NCBI GenBank assembly: GCA_937949615.1
Contig: CALEDQ010000005.1
Span: 1 to 64,000, forward strand
Origin: an uncultured bacterium
Lineage (GTDB): Bacteria; Muiribacteriota; Ozemobacteria; Ozemobacterales; Ozemobacteraceae
Reading direction: 5' to 3'
DNA length: 64,000 bases
Made by a program: the position numbers and the translations under genes. Below are positions 26,449 through 33,451 of the stretch, piece after piece (positions within the stretch are counted from its first letter, which is position 1; the number at the start of each line of letters is the position of its first letter). The notes under the pieces are model-generated. The model was not told the origin of the DNA and did no database searches. It worked only from the letters and a program-made list of their open reading frames with translations.

Positions 26449-28116
26449 TCATCCTTCATGCACTGAAATCAGCATTTTTTCAGGCTGAACGAATTCATCA
26501 GGAAAACCCGGAACATTCCCCTGCAATTCTGCGAGGGTGTTTCCGGGTTTTTCTGTGAGACGCAGCAGTTCGTCCGGAGGTAGATGCAGGCCTTTGAGTG
26601 TCTGGTTTTTAAAACAGAATTCACGCGACATATATATTTTATTGAGAAACGCGCGACCAATAGTGACAGGCACACTATCACCTTCGTAAACCATCATCAA
26701 AACGGCATTGCCCGTCTGAGAAAAAACGATACGGCCGGTCAAATCGGATTTGACATTCAACTTTTTCTGAAACTCATCTTCACTGAGAGTTTCACCCATA
26801 ATGGCGGCTTCTTCATTGATCTGCAGACTCTCAAACCCGGCAGCAAAGTCAGCCGTGGTAACAAGCTCCGATGGAGACAGTTCGACACCGGCAAGGTAAA
26901 GATTTCCGTAGCTGTCGGCATGCATAGCCTGAACCGCGAGCCCAGGAACGATGGTTTTTAAGTAACTTGCCTTTAAAACACCGTTTTCGTTAAGGCCAAA
27001 GCAATAAATTTTCTTTTCCGGAGCCGAATAAACGAAGACTCTGGTCTGACGGCCTTCTTCGAAATTGCAGAAAACTGCCAGCGAGCATTCAGCACCAGCC
27101 TGTTCCATATTGTTTTCGCGCAGCCATTCATGCAGGACGTCGGTTCCGATGACATAAATGCGCCGCGAAGCGCCAGAAACATTCATGCCGACAAAGCGCG
27201 CCAAAGGCGATTTCGATGTTACAGCCGGCTGAAAACTGCTCGATTCACCATTAATGAAAAATGCGCCAGCATCCGTGCCCGTCCAGGTGTGAACCAGCAG
27301 ACTTCCCTCACCAATTGTGCCCGAGCGATCGTGGTAACAGGCAAACCCGGGCCTGCTTTCCATTTTAGACAGGTCGCCGGCATCGGCAAGAATTTCCATG
27401 GCTCCATCGGTGGCGACTCTGATAAAGCGCCGACTGGTTCCGCTGCCGACTCTTCTTTCAAATACTCTGCCCGGAACAAAACCGCGCCAGATTGATTCCT
27501 GGCAGAAGAAATTCTGTTCCTGCCAGCAGTCATAAAAAATTTTGTATGACTCAGAGGCCGGCTGTTCAACGGGAAACCAGGTCTGATACCAGCTGCCGTT
27601 TGGTATTTTATACCAGTTACGACCCTCGACAGGTGCATATTCACCTTCAGATAAACCGGTTCGAGCTATACCATCACTTACCGGGTGCCCCGGCCCGGCA
27701 CTGAAGGGAGCCCCGGCCGGCCGGAAAACCGGCTGACCATCTGCACCGGGAATCAGAGTGCTTCTCTGGTCCTGGTGCTGAGAATGCCCATATCTGCCGC
27801 AGTCGGCGTCGACAGCCAGTCCGTCAAAGACCTGCCGATAAATGTAACCTGGCGTTCTGACAAATTCACCCTCACGCACAAGACTTACAAATCGATAATT
27901 GCGCAATTTATCGACCACAAAACCCTCTGCACCGGGATCGCAGGCAAAAACAAAGCCGGTTGGCAGCTGATTCTGGTCGCCGGTTGAAAGGCGATACACC
28001 TTGCCGGTATCTTTGTAGCTCAGATACAGATAGCTTTCAAATGCACCAGCCGGGGCACACAGGGCCGTATAAATCAGCGTTGCCGCTGTAATCAGCCTGG
28101 CAAAAGAACTGCGCAT
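26449..28116 (-). CDS. Exported protein of unknown function
   Basis: The 555-residue protein has a signal peptide (about 1-26, cleavage after APAGA). The rest is a soluble, mixed domain with many aromatic and Gly residues; segments such as YLYLSYKDTGKVYRL, YIYRQVFDGLAVD and NLYLAGVELSPSELV suggest a beta-propeller-like fold, which I cannot confirm. The ATG was chosen because GAGG lies 6 bp upstream; an earlier ATG lacks a site. It is a single gene between convergent and codirectional neighbours. No function is proposed. Confidence 0.7.
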   Translation of the reverse strand: MRSSFARLITAATLIYTALCAPAGAFESYLYLSYKDTGKVYRLSTGDQNQLPTGFVFACDPGAEGFVVDKLRNYRFVSLVREGEFVRTPGYIYRQVFDGLAVDADCGRYGHSQHQDQRSTLIPGADGQPVFRPAGAPFSAGPGHPVSDGIARTGLSEGEYAPVEGRNWYKIPNGSWYQTWFPVEQPASESYKIFYDCWQEQNFFCQESIWRGFVPGRVFERRVGSGTSRRFIRVATDGAMEILADAGDLSKMESRPGFACYHDRSGTIGEGSLLVHTWTGTDAGAFFINGESSSFQPAVTSKSPLARFVGMNVSGASRRIYVIGTDVLHEWLRENNMEQAGAECSLAVFCNFEEGRQTRVFVYSAPEKKIYCFGLNENGVLKASYLKTIVPGLAVQAMHADSYGNLYLAGVELSPSELVTTADFAAGFESLQINEEAAIMGETLSEDEFQKKLNVKSDLTGRIVFSQTGNAVLMMVYEGDSVPVTIGRAFLNKIYMSREFCFKNQTLKGLHLPPDELLRLTEKPGNTLAELQGNVPGFPDEFVQPEKMLISVHEG

Positions 28117-28202
28117 GAAGAACCTCTCAATCATACAGATTTAACAAGGGAATTTTATCACAAAGTTCTGTTAAAGCAAAAAAACAAAAAGGCCTTCTGA
28201 GT

Positions 28203-28236
28203 AAAAAACCCGCCACCGGTTTTGCCGGCAGCGGGC
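28203..28236 (-). terminator. Intrinsic terminator of the HExxH protein gene
   Basis: Minus strand: CCCGC..CCGGC, a four-A loop and CCGG..GCGGG, followed by six Ts (complement of 28203-28208). Confidence 0.8.
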
Positions 28237-28289
28237 TCTTTGTTTTGCGTATCATGCGGGCAGCGACTGAACCACCCTGTGTATTTTAA

Positions 28290-29567
28290 CTATTTGACAC
28301 TGAAAGGATTGGTAGTTTCGGTATTAACCTTGATGTCGGCGGGTCGGCCAGTATTGGTGGCTTCGGTGCCCGAAGCGGCAGCACCGCTTTCTTCGGAGGC
28401 TTTGGCTTCAGCGCGGGCTTTGAGCCAGGCTTTGGCAGCGTCTGATTTGCCGATGTATTCCATCATTTCTTTGTCTGAAAGCTTGCCAAGAGTCTGTTCA
28501 TCAATGATCTTCGCCATTTTTTCGAGATCACCGGGGTTCTTTTTGGCAAATTCAAGTGTCAGCGACTTGATGCTGCGAAACAGTTTCCAGCGGGTATTCA
28601 AAAAGGCATCGAAAACCTTGTCTTTGCCGCCATCGATTTCGGTGGCCATGCGGTACATGATTACGGCGTTGATGGCCTCAACACACATAAGCTGTTCACC
28701 GGTAAGTGTTTCTGGTTCAACGTTGGTGTAATCGCCGGCTTTTTCTTTGCTTTCGACCTTGATCAGATCGGTATTGTTGCGCATCTGGGTGGCTTTTTCT
28801 TCAGAGTCGAGCATCTCGTTGAACTCGGCCCAGCCTTCGACAAAGGCACTGCGGGGTTTTGAAAGTTCATTGGCGTAGTGAGAGCCGTCTTTACCGTAAG
28901 GGTTGATGAATTCTTTGATCGTGCGGTCAAATGAATGGGCAAATTCATGCACAAAGGTAGATTTGGCACTGACATCTGAACCGGGCCAGCTGTAGCGATT
29001 GCTCGACATCTGTATGGTCGGACCGCTCGAGTAGGGCCAGAAATCATCTTTAATTTCCGGATATTTGGCAGGATCATCAAAGCCGGTTGTATCAGAGAGA
29101 ATAACGTTGATCGATGACCGGAAATTGTATTTCATGCGATCTTTGACGTTCTGCGATTTCGAATGGCGGTAGACAGCCAGCAGAGCCTTCTGGCCATCTG
29201 AAAGTTCAGACTCGCTTTTGGCGCCCATCAGCTGCAGCAGCTGTTCTTCACTGGTCACCTTGACGCGTTTTACGTCGTAGGCGATGTTTTTGTTGTCTGA
29301 ATACCAGCGTTTAGTGCCTTCACCCAGGGCATAATTGCGGGTTACCGCCTTTTCCCAGGTTTTCTTAACGAGGTTAACCCCACTCTTGAGAAAGCTTTTA
29401 GTGTGCCCCCACCAGCCCTCGGGTTCAGGATCGTTTATCTGAACCACCTTTTCGATGCACTGGTAATAAAAGTCAAATTCGCAGTCTTTGGCGACGGCAG
29501 AATTCGGCTGCAGACAAAAAACAGCCGCTACAAAAAGCACCAGCAGCAACATTTTAATTTTTTTCAA
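28290..29567 (-). CDS. Exported protein with HExxH zinc-protease motif
   Basis: The 425-residue protein has a signal peptide (1-26, ending SAVA). His207-Glu208 and His211 form HEFAH, the zinc-binding and catalytic motif of metallopeptidases. Glu244 or Glu248 in EGWAE, 33-37 residues on, could be the third zinc ligand, as in gluzincins. Before it lies a folded region with TIQMSSNRYSW; after it a helical, charged tail (SEESGAAASGTEA). It acts outside the cytoplasm. Substrate unknown. The family is not one I recognise by name, so peptidase activity is inferred from the motif only. Confidence 0.72.
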   Translation of the reverse strand: MKKIKMLLLVLFVAAVFCLQPNSAVAKDCEFDFYYQCIEKVVQINDPEPEGWWGHTKSFLKSGVNLVKKTWEKAVTRNYALGEGTKRWYSDNKNIAYDVKRVKVTSEEQLLQLMGAKSESELSDGQKALLAVYRHSKSQNVKDRMKYNFRSSINVILSDTTGFDDPAKYPEIKDDFWPYSSGPTIQMSSNRYSWPGSDVSAKSTFVHEFAHSFDRTIKEFINPYGKDGSHYANELSKPRSAFVEGWAEFNEMLDSEEKATQMRNNTDLIKVESKEKAGDYTNVEPETLTGEQLMCVEAINAVIMYRMATEIDGGKDKVFDAFLNTRWKLFRSIKSLTLEFAKKNPGDLEKMAKIIDEQTLGKLSDKEMMEYIGKSDAAKAWLKARAEAKASEESGAAASGTEATNTGRPADIKVNTETTNPFSVK

Positions 29568-30185
29568 GGTTGGCTCCTGAATTTAACGGGCCGGGCCCGG
29601 AATATGGCACATTTTAAAACTACAAATACAAGCGAAAGGTCTTTTAATTATACAGCCAGAAACAAAAAACACCAGACAGGTCAACGCAAATCAGAAGATC
29701 AGTTCGCAATAATATTGAGCAACAGAACTTTTGCCAGTTATATGAAAGCCGCACTGCCCTGGTATTCTTTCTCAATTAATCTATACTTCGAACCGGCAGA
29801 AAAAGTTTTTCATTTTGCAGACCGCAAGGCGGGGTACATAGTTATGTAAACCGTACAGTGGGGCAAAATTTTTATGTACACCGTCTTGACAAAACCTATT
29901 TTTATTTTTGCAATACTTTTCTGAACAATCCCCTGAAAAGCCCATAAATAGTTGTTGTCAAGAGGGTAGCTTTTTTATTTTTCCACAGCATTAACATCGC
30001 TTGCAATGCTTTTCCCCAAAGTTTTCCACATTTTCCACGCCAAAACAGGGTACAGTCGAGCGCCAGCTTTTTTACCGGTGCTCCTGGCTTAAAATGCGGC
30101 TTTTGGAGGGTGCATAATTTACCAGATAAAAAAAATCTGCGGTTTCCCACAGATTTTTGCAAACAATTTATCAGTTTTCTGACAA
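29568..30185. other. 618-bp gene-free region with degenerate elements
   Basis: No convincing gene. It holds: a CCGGGCCCGG palindrome (29591-29600) near the promoter of the HExxH gene; a minus-strand segment with TGTACATAAAAATTTTGCCCC (29860-29880), reminiscent of IS21-type ends; an inverted repeat of about 20 bp with CTTGACAA arms (29885-29904 and 29943-29962); DnaA-box-like TTTTCCACA at 29979-29987 and 30022-30030, with TTTTCCACG at 30031-30039; and the dnaX terminator. An 86-codon reading frame at 29902-30162 (minus) has low-complexity content and I do not accept it. Confidence 0.5.
30127..30158 (-). terminator. Intrinsic terminator of dnaX
   Basis: On the minus strand AAAATCTG and CAGATTTT form a stem with a 10-nt loop followed by eight Ts. 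It is 28 bp after the dnaX stop. Confidence 0.8.
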
Positions 30186-31973
30186 CTAATCATCAATGTT
30201 GATTATTTCACCGCCAAAAACCTCGACAGCATCGGCAACCGAGGGTTTCTGCAGCATTTTCTGCCTGGCCTGTTCGTCTATTTTTGCGATCTGCTCGACA
30301 TGATTCAGCCGTACAGGCGGGGTTTCTTCACCAGACGGCCCCTGGGCACCTGCCATGCCGATTCTTACAGTGTTGATGTTGCCGTACACTGTTTTCGCGG
30401 CTTCGAGAAGAATCGCATGATTTTTCTCTTCCTTAAGCTTGCCGGCCGCAAATGTCTGCTCCAGAAGAATTTCAAATACCCCGTTTTCTGGCTTTTTAAA
30501 ACGGGCATTGACCAGCAGAGCCTGGCAGACATTGGATCTACTGCCAACCGCGTTGCGAAATTCCATGAACGGGTCGACGTTTTTCGAAGTTACCGTAGTC
30601 ATCGGCACCACATTGTCCGGCAGATGGGTCGGCCTGGCAGCCGGAGACGGCTGCGACGACACCAGAGTCGGGCGCGCCGGCGGATTTGCAAATGGTTGAG
30701 ACGATGGCATTGCGGTCGCAGGCAACGGCCGGCCGCCACGGGCTATACCGGCGGCACCCGGCTGACCCGCCAGTCTTTTAACTGCGGCCAGTTTTTGTTC
30801 AAGCTGTTCAACCCTTTTTTCAAGTGCTTCGGCCGCAAAAATCTCATCGCCGAGGCCGAGACGGATCAATTCGGATTCGAGCAGCACTCTGGCCTGAAGC
30901 GAGCTTCTGATTGTCATCAGAGCCCTTTCAACCCGGGTAACCGCGCCAATCAGGTAACGGGCCGACAGCTGGCCGATCTGGCTTCTGAGCTCAGTGGCCT
31001 GCTCGGCCGGAAGATCGAGAATCTGATTCGCCTCAGGGTCGATACGCAGTATCATGCAGCGTCGCAGGTATTCAAGCAGGTCGCGGCCAATAGTCTGCGG
31101 TTCATAGCCGCGAAAATACAGGTCATTCAGCTGCTTCACCAGGGCGGCGAGATCATGCGCGAAAATGGCGCCGGCAATGGTCTTGAGCGTCGAATAACTC
31201 AGACGCCGCGTCATTTCGAGAACCTGATCGAGAGTTATCAGCTCAGTCGAAGTCGAGGCCGAAATCTGGTCGAGCAGACTGAGCGCGTCGCGAAAGCCGC
31301 CTTCGGCGCATTCAGCGATCATCGAAAGCGCTTCAGGCTCGAAGGCCGGAAAGCCGCCATCGGCGTTTTCTAATTTGACGATCTCTTCAAGGCGAGCCTG
31401 AATCGTGCGCCGCGAGACCGAATGAAAATCGAAGCACTGACAGCGCGAAATAATGGTGGCCGGCACCTTCTGCGGATCGGTGGTTGCCAGAACGAAAAGC
31501 ACATTCGGTGGCGGCTCCTCAAGTGTCTTGAGAAAGGCGTTGAATGCCGAGCCCGAAAGCATGTGCACTTCGTCGATGATATAAATTTTGTATTTTCCCT
31601 CGGCCGGGCGGTATTTAACCTTCTCGCGCATCTGTCTGATATCTTCGACGCTGTTGTTACTGGCCGCATCGATTTCGATGATATCCATGAAATTCATCTC
31701 TTCGATGCGCCGGCAGTTATGGCAGACGCGGCAGCAGTCGGGCAGACCGCGTTCATCTTTCTGCAGATCAGTGCAGTTGAGAATCTTGGCAAGCAGGCGG
31801 GCGGCCGAAGTTTTGCCGGTGCCACGCGGCCCCGAAAACATATACGCGTGAGAAATACGATCAGAAGCGACCGCAGACTGAATCGTGCGTGAGATGTGTT
31901 CCTGGCCCGACAGTTCAGAAAAACGCTGGGGGCGATATTTGCGATACAGGTTCTGACGGGCTGGTGCGGTCAT
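30186..31973 (-). CDS. dnaX: DNA polymerase III subunit gamma/tau
   Basis: The 595-residue clamp-loader ATPase opens the beta clamp at the replication fork. Visible are Walker A GPRGTGKT (48-55), the zinc cysteines (Cys67, Cys80/81, Cys84, Cys87), Walker B DEVH (134-137) and the sensor region LEEPPPNVLFVLATTDP. The C-terminal part after about residue 370 is Pro/Ala-rich, then a compact tau-like domain. Ribosome site GGAG 6 bp upstream. It follows the SRP RNA and tRNA-Ser genes, the same neighbourhood as in Bacillus, but the usual downstream partners ybaB and recR are missing. Confidence 0.96.
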   Translation of the reverse strand: MTAPARQNLYRKYRPQRFSELSGQEHISRTIQSAVASDRISHAYMFSGPRGTGKTSAARLLAKILNCTDLQKDERGLPDCCRVCHNCRRIEEMNFMDIIEIDAASNNSVEDIRQMREKVKYRPAEGKYKIYIIDEVHMLSGSAFNAFLKTLEEPPPNVLFVLATTDPQKVPATIISRCQCFDFHSVSRRTIQARLEEIVKLENADGGFPAFEPEALSMIAECAEGGFRDALSLLDQISASTSTELITLDQVLEMTRRLSYSTLKTIAGAIFAHDLAALVKQLNDLYFRGYEPQTIGRDLLEYLRRCMILRIDPEANQILDLPAEQATELRSQIGQLSARYLIGAVTRVERALMTIRSSLQARVLLESELIRLGLGDEIFAAEALEKRVEQLEQKLAAVKRLAGQPGAAGIARGGRPLPATAMPSSQPFANPPARPTLVSSQPSPAARPTHLPDNVVPMTTVTSKNVDPFMEFRNAVGSRSNVCQALLVNARFKKPENGVFEILLEQTFAAGKLKEEKNHAILLEAAKTVYGNINTVRIGMAGAQGPSGEETPPVRLNHVEQIAKIDEQARQKMLQKPSVADAVEVFGGEIINIDD

Positions 31974-32033
31974 CTGGTTCTCCGTTCACGGGCAATCTTG
32001 CTCACCTGCAACAGGTTAACAGATTAACAGCTA

Positions 32034-32062
32034 AAAAAAAAGCCCCATGTCTGGAATGGGAG
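32034..32062 (-). terminator. Intrinsic terminator of the SRP RNA
   Basis: Minus strand CCCAT-tccagac-ATGGGG-type hairpin (32044-32060), followed by a nine-T run (complement of 32033-32041). Confidence 0.7.
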
Positions 32063-32066
32063 AGAA

Positions 32067-32337
32067 GTCGTGCACCTGCCTTCGAACATACGTCAATGGT
32101 ACGTATCCTGAACTATAGGCTCCGGACAGGCGCTGCCACATCACCCGAAAGCGATCGTTTACCGTTGCTACCTTCCGATCCTGGCGGAGTTCACGGACTT
32201 TCGCCGTGTGGAACCCGTCCTTCGATGCTTCTAGAACTGGCCGTTGCCACCAACAATGCCCTCTGACAGGGATTCGATCCGCCTGGCGGGGATTTGCGGT
32301 GGATAAGGGACCCCGAGCCCCCCATCTAGCACGACAA
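32067..32337 (-). ncRNA. ffs: Signal recognition particle RNA, large type
   Basis: The domain IV signature is present on the minus strand as CAGGATCGGAAGGTAGCA, with the GGAA tetraloop and asymmetric loop that bind Ffh. The 5' part GTGCTAGATGGGG and CGAATCCC resembles the Alu domain of the Bacillus scRNA, and the 3' part ends GGTGCACGAC. The ends pair (GTCGTGC with GCACGAC), closing a molecule of about 270 nt. So this organism has the long SRP RNA with an Alu domain, not the short 4.5S form. It lies between tRNA-Ser(GGA) and dnaX. Ends are accurate to a few bases. Confidence 0.92.
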
Positions 32338-32425
32338 CGGAAAGGGCGGGATTCGAACCCGCGGTGGAGTTGCCCCCACTCACGCTTTCCAGGCGTGTGC
32401 CTTAGACCAACTCAGCCACCTTTCC
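32338..32425 (-). tRNA. tRNA-Ser (anticodon GGA)
   Basis: An 88-nt class II tRNA: acceptor GGAAAGG/CCTTTCC, D arm GCTGAG, anticodon loop CTGGAAA with anticodon GGA, a long variable arm and T-loop GGTTCGAATCC. The 3' CCA is not encoded. It is adjacent to the SRP RNA. Confidence 0.95.
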
Positions 32426-32461
32426 GGTTGAGGGAAAATTAAAACCCTCAGGAAAAAGCAA

Positions 32462-32536
32462 CGCGCCCGAGAGGACTCGAACCTCTGGCCACCAGATCCG
32501 CAATCTGGTGCTCTATCCAAACTGAGCTACGGGCGC
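32462..32536 (-). tRNA. tRNA-Arg (anticodon GCG)
   Basis: A 75-nt class I tRNA: acceptor GCGCCCG/CGGGCGC, D arm AGCTC, anticodon stem CCAGA/TCTGG with loop TTGCGGA (anticodon GCG, reading CGC), T-loop GGTTCGAGTCC. An unmodified G34 reads CGC/CGU; most bacteria use ACG instead for these codons. Confidence 0.9.
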
Positions 32537-32546
32537 AAATTCGCTT

Positions 32547-32635
32547 CGGAGAGAGGGGGATTTGAACCCCCGGTACCAGTTACCCAGTACGACAGTTTAG
32601 CAAACTGTTGGTTTAAGCCACTCACCCATCTCTCC
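32547..32635 (-). tRNA. tRNA-Ser (anticodon GCT)
   Basis: An 89-nt class II tRNA: acceptor GGAGAGA/TCTCTCC, anticodon stem ACAGT/ACTGT with loop TTGCTAA (anticodon GCT, reading AGC/AGU), long variable arm, T-loop GGTTCAAATCC. Confidence 0.95.
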
Positions 32636-32646
32636 AGAGATGCAAT

Positions 32647-32729
32647 CGGAGGAAGTAGGATTCGAACCCACGGAGCTTTCACCCTGCGGTTTTCAAGACC
32701 GCCGCCTTAGACCACTCGGCCATTCCTCC
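32647..32729 (-). tRNA. tRNA-Ser (anticodon TGA)
   Basis: An 83-nt class II tRNA: acceptor GGAGGAA/TTCCTCC, anticodon stem GCGGT/ACCGC with loop CTTGAAA (anticodon TGA, reading UCA and wobble), variable arm, T-loop GGTTCGAATCC. First gene of the tRNA-SRP RNA cluster. Confidence 0.95.
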
Positions 32730-32740
32730 AGTGCCTTATA

Positions 32741-32769
32741 AAGATAGCACAGGTACCGATCAAAATCAA
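32741..32769 (-). promoter_or_regulatory. Promoter of the tRNA cluster
   Basis: Minus strand TTGATT (32764-32769), a 17-bp spacer and TATCTT (32741-32746), ending 11 bp before the first tRNA. It probably drives the four tRNAs and perhaps the SRP RNA. Confidence 0.6.
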
Positions 32770-32933
32770 CACTTTTTCAGCGGTTTTGTCTGACGAATCT
32801 CGACATTGTACAATCCGCTTTTTGCAGCGCCACTGTGTTATTGATAACTGCACATCAGGAGTAGAATTTTTCCCGGTGGAACGGTGAACCGGTTCAGATG
32901 GTCTGGAAAAACCTCTGAAACCCGGAAAATTAA

Positions 32934-32970
32934 AATTCCCGCGATCCGTATTCGCGGATCGCGGGAATAA
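32934..32970. terminator. Terminator after the ftsB-like gene
   Basis: A near-perfect 14-bp stem (ATTCCCGCGATCCG with CGGATCGCGGGAAT) is flanked by T-rich sequence on both strands, 20 bp after the stop at 32990. Confidence 0.8.
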
Positions 32971-32989
32971 AAAAGTAAAAGCTGGAATT

Positions 32990-33379
32990 TCAGGGAACTT
33001 CAGCTGCGGGCGAAGCCTGGGTTTGAGGCTTCATCTGAGGGGGCGGCGCAGCCTGACCGCCCTGTTCGTTCTTTTCGTTGATTGTATAAATCACGAGTTC
33101 TTCAGGTTTAACGAGACCAAGTCGTTCACGCGCCAGTCTTTCGATGCCTTCAGGGGTCGAAAGCATTTCGAGGTTCTGTTTGAGATGCCGGTTCTCACGT
33201 TCAAGTGCTTCGATACGCTCACGCAGTTCAGCTTCGCGCTGCAGCAGTGTGCGGATATTGTTATAGCGAACCAGATAAGTTATTGACAGAGCCACACAGA
33301 ATACCACCGACAGAATGAACATGATTTCCGTCGAAAACCGCACACGCTTACGTTTGACCGGCACTTTTTCTTCACTCAT
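32990..33379 (-). CDS. ftsB: FtsB/DivIC-family septum protein
   Basis: The 129-residue bitopic protein has a basic cytoplasmic start, one membrane helix (about 18-38), a coiled coil (about 42-73, RERIEALERENRHLKQNL) and the family motif ARERLGLVKPEE. FtsB/DivIC works with FtsL and FtsQ/DivIB in activating septal wall synthesis. A Gln/Pro/Ala-rich tail follows. It sits downstream of gyrA in the same direction but behind a hairpin, so it may have its own or a read-through transcript; the position next to gyrA is not the usual one. Confidence 0.8.
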   Translation of the reverse strand: MSEEKVPVKRKRVRFSTEIMFILSVVFCVALSITYLVRYNNIRTLLQREAELRERIEALERENRHLKQNLEMLSTPEGIERLARERLGLVKPEELVIYTINEKNEQGGQAAPPPQMKPQTQASPAAEVP

Positions 33380-33415
33380 GACCCTTGTTACCCTTGCCAG
33401 AAATTGAAATGAAAC

Positions 33416-33443
33416 GGCTGCCCCCCTGATTCAGGGGGCAGCC
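33416..33443 (-). terminator. Hairpin after gyrA
   Basis: A strong 10-bp stem (GGCTGCCCCC with GGGGGCAGCC) lies just past the gyrA stop. The following minus-strand sequence has only short T-runs, so termination may be partial. Confidence 0.55.
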
Positions 33444-33451
33444 AGGTTTTG

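Noticed and set aside
30143..30151. TTTCCCACA as a further DnaA box
   Set aside because: It lies in the loop and stem of the dnaX terminator and deviates from the box consensus.
29902..30162. 86-codon reading frame on the minus strand
   Set aside because: Low-complexity Lys/Leu/Phe content, overlap with the DnaA-box cluster and the dnaX terminator, and no family resemblance.
31889..32442. Plus-strand reading frames of 125 and 78 codons
   Set aside because: They run through the SRP RNA and tRNA-Ser genes on the other strand.
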